From: an uncultured Candidatus Poseidoniales archaeon
GTDB lineage: Archaea; Thermoplasmatota; Poseidoniia; Poseidoniales; Poseidoniaceae
Direction of reading: 5' to 3'
DNA: 44,335 nt
Assembly (NCBI GenBank): GCA_902625885.1
Contig: CACODE010000010.1
Span: 1-44,335 of the forward strand
Part shown: positions 17,501 through 25,330 of the stretch, piece after piece
How positions within the stretch are numbered: position 1 is the first letter of the stretch
How the letters are laid out: each line of letters begins with the position of its first letter
Translations under genes and position numbers: made by a program
The notes under the pieces: generated by a model
What the model saw: the letters and a program-made list of their open reading frames with translations, nothing else
The model's database searches: none
What the model was told of the DNA's origin: nothing

Positions 17501-18160
17501 GGAAGACGCTCTGAAGGGGTGGGGTGAAGTTTTCAGATTGTCAGTTTCAGAATAAATCGCTTCCCTCCAATCTTTCGAAGGAGATTGTTTCATGACGGCG
17601 TTTTTGGTTGCCACCGGAGGAAGTTCCAACATCACAGAAGGGTTTCTCAAGACCTCTTCTATCGGAATATCGTTTGCATCGACGTATCTCCGATGACCAA
17701 TAAGGAGAACTTTTTCATCAAGACATAACCACTTTGCAAACAGTTCGACCAAATTTGGAACGGGGGCCATGTCGCAATCCAAAATGATGATGTTGTCGTG
17801 TTTAGCGGCCCGAACGCCAAGATTTCGAACATGCGATAGCCGATATCCCAAGTCTTTCTGACGAACGTAATTTACATCGAAGTGTTCTTCAAATTCCAAA
17901 ATCAGTTGCTCGGGATGGTCCGAGGAACCATCATCAGCAATGATGACCTCGATCAAATGCAGTGGGTAAGTCTGGTGAGTGAGCATCGCCATCGTTCGAC
18001 GAAGCATATCAATTCGATTGTAGACTGGAAGAACGACGGAAATCGGAATGTTTGGATTTGAAGCCATAGCCTTCTGTTCCAAAAACGAATAATCATTCCC
18101 CTTTCCTTCAATCTTGGGAAGGACCAAACCTTTGGGTAATCGGTCGCCGTATGATGTCAT
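14525..18160 (-). CDS. Triple GT2 glycosyltransferase fused to a PP-loop ATPase-like domain
   Basis: This 1211-residue protein has four parts. GT2 domain 1 (about 37-290) carries DDGSSD, a DCD metal site (128-130) and a GAEDNEFGYR catalytic motif. GT2 domain 2 (about 313-560) carries NDGSTDGT and DSDDE (401-405). GT2 domain 3 (about 574-800) carries DDGSEDET and a DDDD cluster (660-663). The C-terminal part (about 850-1211) has a PP-loop-like FSAGVDST (924-931), a further HGHKGRDF segment and cysteines at 1084, 1094, 1097 and 1100, resembling the zinc cluster of QueC-like PP-loop enzymes. The GT2 domains probably extend a glycan on the cytoplasmic side. The PP-loop domain would adenylate a carboxylate or carbonyl for amidation or a similar step. 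The ATG at 18160 is 3 nt after the upstream stop. All three GT2 domains keep their metal motifs. Confidence 0.85.
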   Translation of the reverse strand: MTSYGDRLPKGLVLPKIEGKGNDYSFLEQKAMASNPNIPISVVLPVYNRIDMLRRTMAMLTHQTYPLHLIEVIIADDGSSDHPEQLILEFEEHFDVNYVRQKDLGYRLSHVRNLGVRAAKHDNIIILDCDMAPVPNLVELFAKWLCLDEKVLLIGHRRYVDANDIPIEEVLRNPSVMLELPPVATKNAVMKQSPSKDWREAIYSETDNLKTSPHPFRASSCGNVGFNRRIFSDAGPFDESFTAWGAEDNEFGYRVMNAGYYFIPLLDALGLHQEPPGGREFVDREAGKLITRPMLLDMVPTYRDYDPEVQSTTSMVSIYIPAYNAKKTIDRAIQSALEQTYRDFDIVVCNDGSTDGTGEHLDMMYSDHPKIQIIHQANGGIGSASNACIRAARGLYILQLDSDDELLPDAIETLLPEIRKDPQIGCVYGRHYKWNQQEDTLEEAWYYPTFTRERMLHGMIVHHPRLFRKRDWSRVGGFSETLLNAVDYDFFQKLSEVGEIEFHDQLLYKYALHEQSTSISKSKVQTENTFLTMKNALERMGLMEWNVVKDHSYSGPRAVKFTRSVMEIDQFEDQIFVSVVIITRNRSKLLSDAIRSVLNQSYENFELLIVDDGSEDETEEVVKQFADLRIRYLKKEASGIPKSRNIGVQMAKGEYIVIMDDDDLMMPNRIQEQLDCLSDGSSGSFGGWIDQDANLNHEYFSGGEHGYSQILFGGKIMLHPASMIKRSVLLEFPYDENYSYGTDYIMNLEIARAGHKLDHTGSYILLRRFHGGNVTLTNAGEQKNTARVRWQEFVDSLDKETERRMRDEWRNTKFFSNIFKPNKEILRRSFPWISMFKRDKIEMGTSVKSEYAIANYWSQIGQRLIFDASGRDIFFEMPIGWDLNNTHADILRIAHHFLCSPWDRTILNNWEPTRQKGWRCGLAFSAGVDSTACMELMPPETVLMYHQRDGFESKLNHANAFRFIEKLRENGKQVVIVKSNHEQIRLDHGKSVGFSTDFAGAVHVILLADYFELGSIAMGMPLENAYLFHGHKGRDFNLSSYWKTHSSILEKAGLDLVFPTSGASEIINQRIVDNSDYADYAESCLRSKEAGKVCGKCWKCFRKNSMKGKEVQIQGEIEIFLEKKPLKQAISTLYAIQRLPQEQQNFIRTKFPDVGKLMDGDYTMIERYNPAFLDLIPDAYRTYVAKKLNNIAEPMSDSEVETLLGIDLFAD

Positions 18161-18163
18161 GGA

Positions 18164-18688
18164 TTACCCCTCCTTTCTTAATGGCTGAATAACGGCCCAT
18201 TTTCTTTCTTTTCCACTTTCGTAGACTGTGGAATTGATTACGCTCTCCCCACCATGCCAGTCAAGGAGCTTCTGTAGCAAATCAAACTCATCGTCCCGAT
18301 GAACATCATCAACAATGAATATTGCTGTTTTCGGGAGTTCGTCAAGAAACGACAAGAGTCCGTGCCTGCCGATGTCGCCCGGAGGTCCATCAACAATAAC
18401 CACAGAAATCGGCCTTGATTTAATGGCGTTAATTATTGGCAGTGGATCATACCAACCTTGTTGGTTGTGTTCGGCAGACACATGGTTCTCTATGATTTCA
18501 GCATGCACATATTTTGACGGCGCCAAGGCCAACCAGTCTGGATTGTGCTCGATGGATAATAGATCAAATTGCTCTGCAAGTTTGAAACTCCCATATCCAC
18601 TTCCAAACTCGAGAACAGAGGACCCTTTCTCAACATTCTCTTGGAGCCACGAGAAAATTTCATTCGGCATCATCCAATCTGTGTTCAT
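18164..18688 (-). CDS. Class I SAM-dependent methyltransferase-like protein
   Basis: This 174-residue Rossmann protein has a motif I-like SVLEFGSGYGSF (residues 24-35), an acidic end of strand 2 in LSIEHNPDW and a VVIVDGPPGD strand-4 motif. That arrangement fits small class I methyltransferases found in glycan loci, acting on sugars or lipid-linked oligosaccharides. It overlaps the upstream glycosyltransferase stop by 4 nt (ATGA) and ends 3 nt before the big GT/PP-loop gene, so the three are one operon. The acceptor is unknown, and a non-methylating Rossmann role cannot be excluded. Confidence 0.7.
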   Translation of the reverse strand: MNTDWMMPNEIFSWLQENVEKGSSVLEFGSGYGSFKLAEQFDLLSIEHNPDWLALAPSKYVHAEIIENHVSAEHNQQGWYDPLPIINAIKSRPISVVIVDGPPGDIGRHGLLSFLDELPKTAIFIVDDVHRDDEFDLLQKLLDWHGGESVINSTVYESGKERKWAVIQPLRKEG

Positions 18689-19962
18689 GCTTTGCCCTCC
18701 AGATTTGCGCGGAGTGCTTTGCTTAATGTATCAGCACCGTTCTCGTGCGTTACTGATTTTATCTCTCCAATGCTGTTCAATAATTTTTGAATTCCATCTT
18801 GGATGGTCTTCTCTGTTCTGGTCTTGACAACATAACCCCAGCCTTCATCCTCAGCCACCAAACAGCGAGCTAACTGATCGTCCATTCCAGTCTCCAAATT
18901 TGGATAGAAAAGGACCGGGAGTCCAAACGCTCGTGTCTCATGGAAAGAGTTGTAGCCGCCTGCTTGAATGACAGCATCAAAACCCTTGAAATACTGAGAA
19001 TTCGGGTAGTCTCGAAGTACATGAACGTTGGGCAATTCAACATCAATTCTCGACCCTATCATTGACTCACCCAGCACAACATGAATCCCATCATGCTTGA
19101 GAATTTCATCCAACGTTATCCGAATTTCACTTGTGATGTCATTGATTTGTCCGGCACCAAGTTGAACATAAACCACTCGACAGTCTTGTGGAATTCCGAG
19201 ACGGTACCGTGCTTTCTCTCGAGGTATCAAATCGGTTTCGTCAAGGAGAACCATCGGTGGACACCTCATCAGTTCAACGCCGTGCTCGAGTTCTTCCTCT
19301 TGCTCGTCAACGGCGTCTCCCGGACGAACGATCACGTCGAAATGTTGTACGCTGTCAACGGGGATTCGCGCTCCTTTTCGGAACATCCCTCTGCGCATCC
19401 AAATTTTGCTCAAATTTTCCCGTCCCTCTATGGCTCTGAGCATCCCTCTGTAAGGGAAGGCCCCGTCAAAAATGAACATTGAGGGGTTGTGCGTCTCAAA
19501 ACAAAAGGTCAGTTCTTCCTCAAGAAGGGCATTCCATTCTTGCGAATCAATTCCCTGGAAATATTTCGGACCCGAAATATGGTGGGCAGGAATACCGTGC
19601 GGTTTCAGCAAGTGAAGAGTTGGCATTGTGGTGAAAAAAATCACTTCGAGATTCGAGTCGTCCTTCTTCATGCGTTTTGCCAACGCAAGCATTCTGGTAA
19701 AGTGACCAAATCCTACGCCATTGGTTGGAAACATTATCACACAATTTCCTCTGACTAGCGGCCTGCCCGCTGAATTTAGCTGTAGACGCTTTGGCTGAGG
19801 TCTCAAACCAACCAACTCCAATCCGATAAGGAACATCACAACTGGAAGAGAAACAATGAGAAAAGGAGCCCGCCAAGGTTTCCGGATTGCGGTCGTGAGG
19901 TGGAGGCCTAATCGAAACGATGGAGAGTTCCGCAAACGATGGTTTTCTCGTTTGAGCCTCAT
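18685..19962 (-). CDS. MurG/GT28-like glycosyltransferase with N-terminal membrane segment
   Basis: This 425-residue protein has a hydrophobic anchor near the N-terminus (FLIVSLPVVMFLIGLELVGL), then a GT-B domain opening with GVGFGHFTRMLALAKRM, and a C-terminal donor-binding domain with VVYVQLGAGQIND and the diagnostic VIQAGGYNSFHETRAFGLP. This matches the GT1/GT28 glycosyltransferase fold, which transfers sugar to a lipid-linked acceptor at the membrane. I preferred the ATG at 19962 over the TTG at 19998. It is the first gene of a minus-strand operon with the methyltransferase-like and GT/PP-loop genes. Its N-terminal half is paralogous to the short protein at 13564-14520. Confidence 0.85.
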   Translation of the reverse strand: MRLKRENHRLRNSPSFRLGLHLTTAIRKPWRAPFLIVSLPVVMFLIGLELVGLRPQPKRLQLNSAGRPLVRGNCVIMFPTNGVGFGHFTRMLALAKRMKKDDSNLEVIFFTTMPTLHLLKPHGIPAHHISGPKYFQGIDSQEWNALLEEELTFCFETHNPSMFIFDGAFPYRGMLRAIEGRENLSKIWMRRGMFRKGARIPVDSVQHFDVIVRPGDAVDEQEEELEHGVELMRCPPMVLLDETDLIPREKARYRLGIPQDCRVVYVQLGAGQINDITSEIRITLDEILKHDGIHVVLGESMIGSRIDVELPNVHVLRDYPNSQYFKGFDAVIQAGGYNSFHETRAFGLPVLFYPNLETGMDDQLARCLVAEDEGWGYVVKTRTEKTIQDGIQKLLNSIGEIKSVTHENGADTLSKALRANLEGKA

Positions 19963-20096
19963 GATGCTCGTCGTTTTATCGATACGGCTCTCCCCCAACT
20001 TCCTGTCGTGAACTTTGAGTTATTGTCATGTCGGTATTCAGCGATAAGACCTTCGTATTCCCGAAGGCTCATCAACAGGCGAGTCCAGCGGAAACC

Positions 20097-21056
20097 ATGC
20101 CAACGCTCCTCATCACCGGTGGTGCAGGGTTTATTGGCGCACATACTGCAAAGATGGCTATCGAAAACGGCTGGAAAGTGCGTATCCTCGACAACCTTTC
20201 AACCGGTCTTCAAGCCAAGGCCGAGATGCTACAGCGCCTTGGTGCAGATGTCATCATCGGTGATGTTCGCGACGCATCTACTGTACATTCAGCCGTTGCA
20301 GGTTGTCAAGCCGTTGTTCATCTCGCTGCTCAAGTTTCAGTCCCGCAGTCCGTGGAATTCCCCCAAGAAACCCTCGAAATCAATGTCGGTGGAACGGATA
20401 ACCTTCTCAATTCATGCAACATCAATGGCGTATCCCGTTTTGTATTGGCGTCAAGCGCCGCAGTCTACGGTACCAACGATGCCTTCCCACTTGATGAAAG
20501 CGATGCCGGAGCGTTCCATTCCCCCTATGCTGATTCAAAATGGCAAAACGAACAACAAGTTCTGAAGGCGAAGGAAGCAGGTATGGAAGCCGTCGCACTT
20601 CGATTCTTCAACGTTTACGGCACGGGCCAACGAGCTGACGGCGCCTATGCTGCTGTGATTCCAAAGTTCATTGAGTTGGCCGTGAATGGACTGGCACCCA
20701 CCATCTTTGGCGACGGATTGCAAACGCGTGATTTCGTCCATGTTGATGATGTTGCACAAGCCTTGCTCCTGCTGGCCACGGAGCCGTGGACAGACGAGTT
20801 TGAACACGTCTACAACGTCTGCACGCAAACCGAGATTTCTCTTCTGGATCTCTTGTCAAGCATTCACAACATATTGGCGGATGTTTCACCAGAAACCCCG
20901 CGACCGTCCCCAAACCATACAGAAGAACGAGCAGGCGACATTGCACGCTCTGTTGGCTCGAAGGAAAGATTGGTTAACGACTCGTCCTGGAAGCCAAAAA
21001 TTGAGTTTGCACAAGGTCTCCGACAACAAATCCTTGACAGCATCGAGGATGCGTGA
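20097..21056 (+). CDS. NAD-dependent nucleotide-sugar epimerase/dehydratase (extended SDR)
   Basis: This 319-residue extended SDR protein has the NAD motif TGGAGFIGAHTA, AAQVSVPQS, the catalytic YADSK (Tyr/Lys pair; Ser in LASSAAVYG) and RFFNVYGTGQRADGAYAAVIPKF with sugar-binding residues. The pattern is that of UDP-glucose or UDP-GlcNAc 4-epimerases (GalE/WbpP), though dehydratases share it. It supplies an activated sugar for the surrounding glycosyltransferases. I took the ATG at 20097 because the longer frame adds an unrelated 23 residues upstream of the first beta strand. Its stop overlaps the GTG start of the next gene. Confidence 0.88.
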   Translation: MPTLLITGGAGFIGAHTAKMAIENGWKVRILDNLSTGLQAKAEMLQRLGADVIIGDVRDASTVHSAVAGCQAVVHLAAQVSVPQSVEFPQETLEINVGGTDNLLNSCNINGVSRFVLASSAAVYGTNDAFPLDESDAGAFHSPYADSKWQNEQQVLKAKEAGMEAVALRFFNVYGTGQRADGAYAAVIPKFIELAVNGLAPTIFGDGLQTRDFVHVDDVAQALLLLATEPWTDEFEHVYNVCTQTEISLLDLLSSIHNILADVSPETPRPSPNHTEERAGDIARSVGSKERLVNDSSWKPKIEFAQGLRQQILDSIEDA

Positions 21057-22162
21057 AGTGCATGCATGTTCTTTGGTTGACGGCGCGTTCCATGGCTGAC
21101 CTGTGTTCAACCACACAGCGCAACCTCATCAACGGCTTGCTCGAACAGGGCCACCGTGTCACGTTCGTGAACGGGGACGAGACGATACCGCTGGAGCACG
21201 GGTCTTTCACCCATGTTTCGCTTCCAACCAACGCCCGCCGAGGATTTCGAGCCAAGGCTCTTGGGAAGGTCATGGGCGTATGGCTGACGGGTCAAACCGT
21301 CAATCGGGACCCAGCAGTGGCCGTGGTTGAATGGCGGGTGGCGCGTCAAGTTGTACCGGTGCTGGAAAACGCAGGCATTCCATGGACGCTGATGGATCGC
21401 AGCCCTCCTGCTGACCCGGGTCTTTTCGGTCGCCTCCAGTGGCGACCATGGCGGTTAGCGTGGCGAAAGGCAAGGCAATCTGGCGCAGAAGGGTTCGTCG
21501 TCTCGCTCGCACACCAAGCCTTTGTTGCGCAGAAGGCCGGGCATCAGCGAACCACGGTGCTCCAGGCCGGTGTGGATTTAGAACGTTTCAAACCCCAAGA
21601 AAAACGCACCCCTTTCACGATGGTTTACCACGGGCGGCTGGATCGACACCGAGGCATCCTCGCCTGCGTGATGCTGGCGCAAAAAGCACGGCTGGAGGGA
21701 CTCGAAGTGGACTTGATGCTCATTGGAGAGGGTAACTTGAAACCCGCTCTGCTCGATATCGCTCGAACCTCATCCTTCCTCCATGTTCATCCCGCCATGC
21801 CGCAACCTCAACTGGCGAAGCACCTTGGTGCCTGTCATCTTGGGTTACTGCCCATGCCCAATCGCGGGGTGTGGCGATTGGCGAGCCCACTGAAGCGTAG
21901 CGAGTACCTGGCTGCCGGACTGCCCGTGTTCGGCATTGAACACAACGGACATGCGCTTCACGGTGTGGAGAAGGCGTGGTTCTCATTGGTCCCTCAGGAA
22001 GACTTCCACATCGATGGTCTGGCGTTCATTCAACAAAGACAAGCAGCGCATGAAGCGACATCGCAAGCAGCCAGGGCTTACGCAGAAGAGCACTTGAGTT
22101 GGCAGCGGTCGATAGAGACGTTTAGCGATACGCTTCTCAACGTTCTTCATAGGGATTCGTAG
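21053..22162 (+). CDS. GT4-family glycosyltransferase
   Basis: This 369-residue GT-B enzyme starts CMHVLWLTARSMADL, with VLQAGVDLERFKP marking the linker to the donor domain, FTMVYHGRLDRHRG at the start of that domain, and SPLKRSEYLAAGLPVFGIEHNG near the C-terminal nucleotide-binding helix. It is a retaining GT4-type transferase acting on a surface glycan intermediate. The GTG start at 21053 overlaps the epimerase stop (GTGA) with GAGG upstream; an ATG at 21062 is also possible. Its last 16 nt overlap the convergent glycosyltransferase gene. Confidence 0.87.
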   Translation: MKCMHVLWLTARSMADLCSTTQRNLINGLLEQGHRVTFVNGDETIPLEHGSFTHVSLPTNARRGFRAKALGKVMGVWLTGQTVNRDPAVAVVEWRVARQVVPVLENAGIPWTLMDRSPPADPGLFGRLQWRPWRLAWRKARQSGAEGFVVSLAHQAFVAQKAGHQRTTVLQAGVDLERFKPQEKRTPFTMVYHGRLDRHRGILACVMLAQKARLEGLEVDLMLIGEGNLKPALLDIARTSSFLHVHPAMPQPQLAKHLGACHLGLLPMPNRGVWRLASPLKRSEYLAAGLPVFGIEHNGHALHGVEKAWFSLVPQEDFHIDGLAFIQQRQAAHEATSQAARAYAEEHLSWQRSIETFSDTLLNVLHRDS

Positions 22163-23127
22163 AGAGATTTCCAACGCTGCTGTATCTTGTCCACACCGTA
22201 GGACGCCACCGAGGCTTTCAACGACGTCGGAGTTGGTGGGTTTTCAAACAGGTTGGAGACCGCTTCAACCCATGCTTCAACATCGCCAAACCTTGCTGTC
22301 TCAACCGTTTCAGGCAAACCCTTGACGCGATCGCTGGTGCAGACCGGCAACCCCGCTGCAAGGGCTTCCAAGACCACCACTGGTTGGCCTTCAAAGGCGG
22401 AGGGGACGAGCAACACAGAGGCTTCGGCCAACAACGATGCTTTCTCTTCCACCGAAACCCACCCCCTGGCATCGACCCAGGTATGCGCTGATTTCGAGGC
22501 ACCGGTCATTGTCAATCGAACGTCTGGAAAGGATGAGCGCAGGGCTGTTACGAGGGTTACGGCAAAATCATGCCCTTTCGCAGGGACACTGCGCCCCAAC
22601 AGAAGCAGGTGCCGTTGTTCTCGCTCATTGGTTGAGGAAGGGAGAGGAGGATGGGGGTTGTGGACCACTTCAAGAGGCCCAAGAACAGGCGTGAGTTTTT
22701 CGTGCCAAGCCAGGGACAAGACGACGCCATGAACGCCTGCATCATCCAACACTGAACGCACCCGATGTTGCCGTTTTTCACCGCCTCTCGACAACCACGT
22801 GTCGAACTGACCGGAGTGAAGATGAACGACAACGGGAAGTCCATGCGCTCGAGCAAGGGTGATGAGACGCACTTTTCTTCGCCAGGACCAATCGGCAGCG
22901 ACGTGGACATGAACCACATCGGGACGCAAGCCATCGTCGGCAAATCGCCGAAGAAGTTCATGCCTGGCTCGCCGGTAGGCACGCCATTTCGACCATACCC
23001 CGCCTTCTGCATGCGACGAGAGCAGGTCCGCTTGCCACCCCGTTGGTGGATGTTCGGCGAGGGTGTGCATCACAGTGGCCATGCCGCCGCGCGAGTTGCA
23101 GGGCCCGAGGTGCAACACCTTGCGCAT
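22147..23127 (-). CDS. GT4-family glycosyltransferase
   Basis: This 326-residue GT-B enzyme has an N-terminal CNSRGGMATVMHTL acceptor-side loop, PDVVHVHVAADWSW, the linker HNPHPP, LLLLGRSVPAKGHDFAV at the donor domain, and the classical SAFEGQPVVVLEALAAGLPV with the E-x7-E pair. I place the start at ATG 23127 (MRKVLHLGP). The longer frame to 23250 would overlap the divergent GT2 gene and does not look like protein. It probably adds a sugar to the surface glycan. It is the only minus-strand gene between the plus-strand GT4 and GT2 genes. Confidence 0.88.
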   Translation of the reverse strand: MRKVLHLGPCNSRGGMATVMHTLAEHPPTGWQADLLSSHAEGGVWSKWRAYRRARHELLRRFADDGLRPDVVHVHVAADWSWRRKVRLITLARAHGLPVVVHLHSGQFDTWLSRGGEKRQHRVRSVLDDAGVHGVVLSLAWHEKLTPVLGPLEVVHNPHPPLPSSTNEREQRHLLLLGRSVPAKGHDFAVTLVTALRSSFPDVRLTMTGASKSAHTWVDARGWVSVEEKASLLAEASVLLVPSAFEGQPVVVLEALAAGLPVCTSDRVKGLPETVETARFGDVEAWVEAVSNLFENPPTPTSLKASVASYGVDKIQQRWKSLYESL

Positions 23128-23222
23128 GGACTTGCCAGACCTCTCGGCATCAAGAAATGGTAGGGAAAATCTGCACGCGACGGCCGCTTGTCTGAGGAGG
23201 ACATAAGGGCCATGGGTGTCGC

Positions 23223-24458
23223 ATGCCATGCATGGTCGTCGTTCCGGCACTCATTGAGGGCGCCGCCTTAGGCGTCGCTATGGTGCCCTTTCTGATTCAC
23301 CGCTGGGACATGTATCGCTGGGACAGAGATCACAGGAACGAACACCATCCGAAGACCACCGACCATTTGGAACGCCTCACCGTCCTTCTCCCTGTTTGGA
23401 ACGAAGCGACGGTCATCCAAAAGAAACTCGAAAACCTTAACGCTCAGGGCTTGCAAATCAACGTGTTGATCGTCGATTCGGCATCGACGGACGCCACCGT
23501 CAACCTCGTTCGCCAGTGGCTTGAAAAAAACCCCAACGCCTTCGACAAAGCCGAAATTATTGAGATGCCTGAAAGAAAAGGGAAAACGGCCGCAGTCATT
23601 CAGGCGCTAACACACCTTGGGCAGCACGCTGACGGTTTGGTATGCATGACCGATGCCGACGCGTTGCTCCAACCCGGTTGCTTGAAACGGATGATGCAAT
23701 GGTTTGCTGACCCGATGGTCGGAGCCGTCGGAGCTGTACCGCAACGCGCACAGGAGCGCCCTGAAGAACGCCTTCATCGCGATTCATGGGAAGCGATGCG
23801 TCTGGCCGAATCCATGGTCGACAGCACCCCCTTTCTCGAGGGTTCGTGCATGATGTGGCGTCCTTCTTGCCTTGCCATCAACGAATTGCACCCTTCGGCC
23901 AACGCCGACGATGCCCAAATCGCCACCTCCGTTCGCTGTCGCGGGTGGCGCGCCATCGCCGACCCAATGGCTCAATTCGTCGACGTAGCGCCGTCAACGC
24001 TGGTGGGGCAGCGTCGCCAGAAAGTCCGGCGAGCCCAAGGGTTGCAACGGTTGTTGATTCGGCAACGAAAAAACGCAACGTCCCGGAACCAAGGCTTGTT
24101 TGGTCGTATCTTTCGCCGCCAGTTCCATTTCCACATCACGGCCCCACTGGCGTTGACCATCGGTGCGGGTGCGGCCGTTCTCCGATGGGGGTTCATCGGT
24201 CTCTACGGGTGGCCGGCAACGTTCACGCTGGCCAACAGCCTGCACCTTGGGTTTAGCATGCTGGAAGCCGCTTGCGTTCTGTTGTGGTGGCGAGCTCGCC
24301 AAGGAAAATCAAGCGGCCCGCTGTCAATCTTGGGCCAGTGGTTTGCAAGCATGGAACTTCTCGGGCGGTCGCTCATCACCACGGCACGGGGTCGGTCGTT
24401 GCACCAGTGGGAACAGCACAGAGACGTTCGTGAACGCTTGTTGGAAATTGAGATTTGA
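23223..24458 (+). CDS. Membrane-bound GT2 glycosyltransferase
   Basis: This 411-residue GT2 enzyme has an N-terminal membrane segment (about 4-25), then LTVLLPVWNEATVI, VDSASTDAT, MTDADALL with the D-x-D at about 144-146, an ADDAQ acidic site near 229-230 and a QRRQKVRRAQG element that takes the place of the Q-x-x-R-W motif. Two or three C-terminal membrane segments follow (about 300-385). The layout is that of processive or dolichyl-phosphate-type membrane GT2 enzymes, so it may make a polymer or a lipid-linked sugar. ATG 23223 is the first start in frame; a second ATG is at 23232. A strong hairpin follows the gene. Confidence 0.85.
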   Translation: MPCMVVVPALIEGAALGVAMVPFLIHRWDMYRWDRDHRNEHHPKTTDHLERLTVLLPVWNEATVIQKKLENLNAQGLQINVLIVDSASTDATVNLVRQWLEKNPNAFDKAEIIEMPERKGKTAAVIQALTHLGQHADGLVCMTDADALLQPGCLKRMMQWFADPMVGAVGAVPQRAQERPEERLHRDSWEAMRLAESMVDSTPFLEGSCMMWRPSCLAINELHPSANADDAQIATSVRCRGWRAIADPMAQFVDVAPSTLVGQRRQKVRRAQGLQRLLIRQRKNATSRNQGLFGRIFRRQFHFHITAPLALTIGAGAAVLRWGFIGLYGWPATFTLANSLHLGFSMLEAACVLLWWRARQGKSSGPLSILGQWFASMELLGRSLITTARGRSLHQWEQHRDVRERLLEIEI

Positions 24459-24468
24459 GAAGAAGGCC

Positions 24469-24494
24469 CCTCCGGCGACCTTGGCCGCCGGAGG
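24469..24494. terminator. Perfect 9-bp stem hairpin between convergent genes
   Basis: CCTCCGGCG at 24469-24477 pairs perfectly with CGCCGGAGG at 24486-24494 across an 8-nt loop. It lies 10 nt after the GT2 stop and about 50 nt beyond the pilin stop on the other strand, so it could mark the RNA 3' end on both strands. A T-tract is missing, so termination is inferred from position. It could instead protect the 3' end of the pilin mRNA. Confidence 0.5.
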
Positions 24495-24545
24495 CGCGTT
24501 GTACAGGTCAGGGACCTGGATGGTGTGGCTACTCAGTGATTGAAA

Positions 24546-25046
24546 TCACTCAGCAACGACGCCGTTGGTGGTGTCGATGACCTTGTTCTCACGGGTGTCC
24601 GTGATGGTCACGTCGATGCTGCAGCTGGCGCTGCAGAGGTCTTGTCCACTCTCGGCGATGGTGACACCGTCACCAACAGACCAAACTTGGTCGTCCGTGT
24701 TGCCAAACTCGACGAGGCTGCAGACGCCGCCTTCGCCACCTGGGTTGTCGCAGGTCACCGGAGCAGCGCCGTCAATGGCGAGCTTCACGGAGACAGCGGC
24801 CCAGTTGATGTCGCCGCCTTGGTCCATGGTCAACATGATCAGGTTGTCAGCGGTTCCAGTGCCTGGGGTACCTTGGGCGTCCTTTCCGCTGAAAGCGTAA
24901 AGGGCAAGGTTACCGTCGGTGTTGTCTTCTGCGAGGGAGCTAGCCCACACGTACAGCACACCAGCCAACACAACAGTGATTGCAACCATCAAGATGGTAG
25001 CGATAACTGGGCTGACAGCCTCTTCGTTTCGGTTTTCTTTTTGCAT
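24546..25046 (-). CDS. Archaeal type IV pilin-like protein
   Basis: This 166-residue pilin has a short charged leader (MQKENRNE) followed by the class III signal/hydrophobic helix beginning EAVSPVIATILMVAITVVLAG, the hallmark of the archaeal pilin N-terminal domain, which a prepilin peptidase processes. The mature globular domain is acidic, Gly/Thr/Asp-rich and holds four cysteines (VTCDNPGGEGGVC and LCSASC), suggesting two disulfides. It would form or decorate a surface filament. A strong AGGAGGAC ribosome-binding sequence lies 6 nt before the ATG, and a TATA-like element sits about 52 nt upstream. The gene stands alone, without assembly ATPase or membrane platform genes nearby. Confidence 0.9.
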   Translation of the reverse strand: MQKENRNEEAVSPVIATILMVAITVVLAGVLYVWASSLAEDNTDGNLALYAFSGKDAQGTPGTGTADNLIMLTMDQGGDINWAAVSVKLAIDGAAPVTCDNPGGEGGVCSLVEFGNTDDQVWSVGDGVTIAESGQDLCSASCSIDVTITDTRENKVIDTTNGVVAE

Positions 25047-25097
25047 ATTTTTGTCCTCCTTTTCCCATTCGGGATAGGACTCCCTATGACCGTCCTC

Positions 25098-25105
25098 ATA
25101 TTAAA
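25098..25105 (-). promoter_or_regulatory. Candidate TATA box for the pilin gene
   Basis: On the minus strand this reads TTTAATAT, close to the archaeal TATA consensus, and lies 51 nt upstream of the pilin ATG. A start site about 25 nt downstream would give a leader of roughly 25 nt containing AGGAGGAC. No clear BRE is judged. This is a motif call only. Confidence 0.45.
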
Positions 25106-25330
25106 CCCATCTGCCTTTTTTCTTCGGCAACGCGCGAGAAAACGCCGAAATTCGGAAAAAATGCCCATGTTAAGTTTCACCTTTGAACGCGCCAGCGAGT
25201 GGTACATACCGTTTGTAAATACCAAAATGAACAGAAAAATTACCAGGCATGGCTTTCGCTGTTGGTGGAGTGATGGGTGAACAGGGTGAGAGAAAACGAG
25301 AGGGGATGGGATGCACTCAACGAGAACTTC

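Noticed and set aside
24540-25280. Plus-strand 246-codon frame opposite the pilin
   Set aside because: The pilin on the other strand has a diagnostic signal helix and a strong ribosome-binding site; this frame has no motifs.
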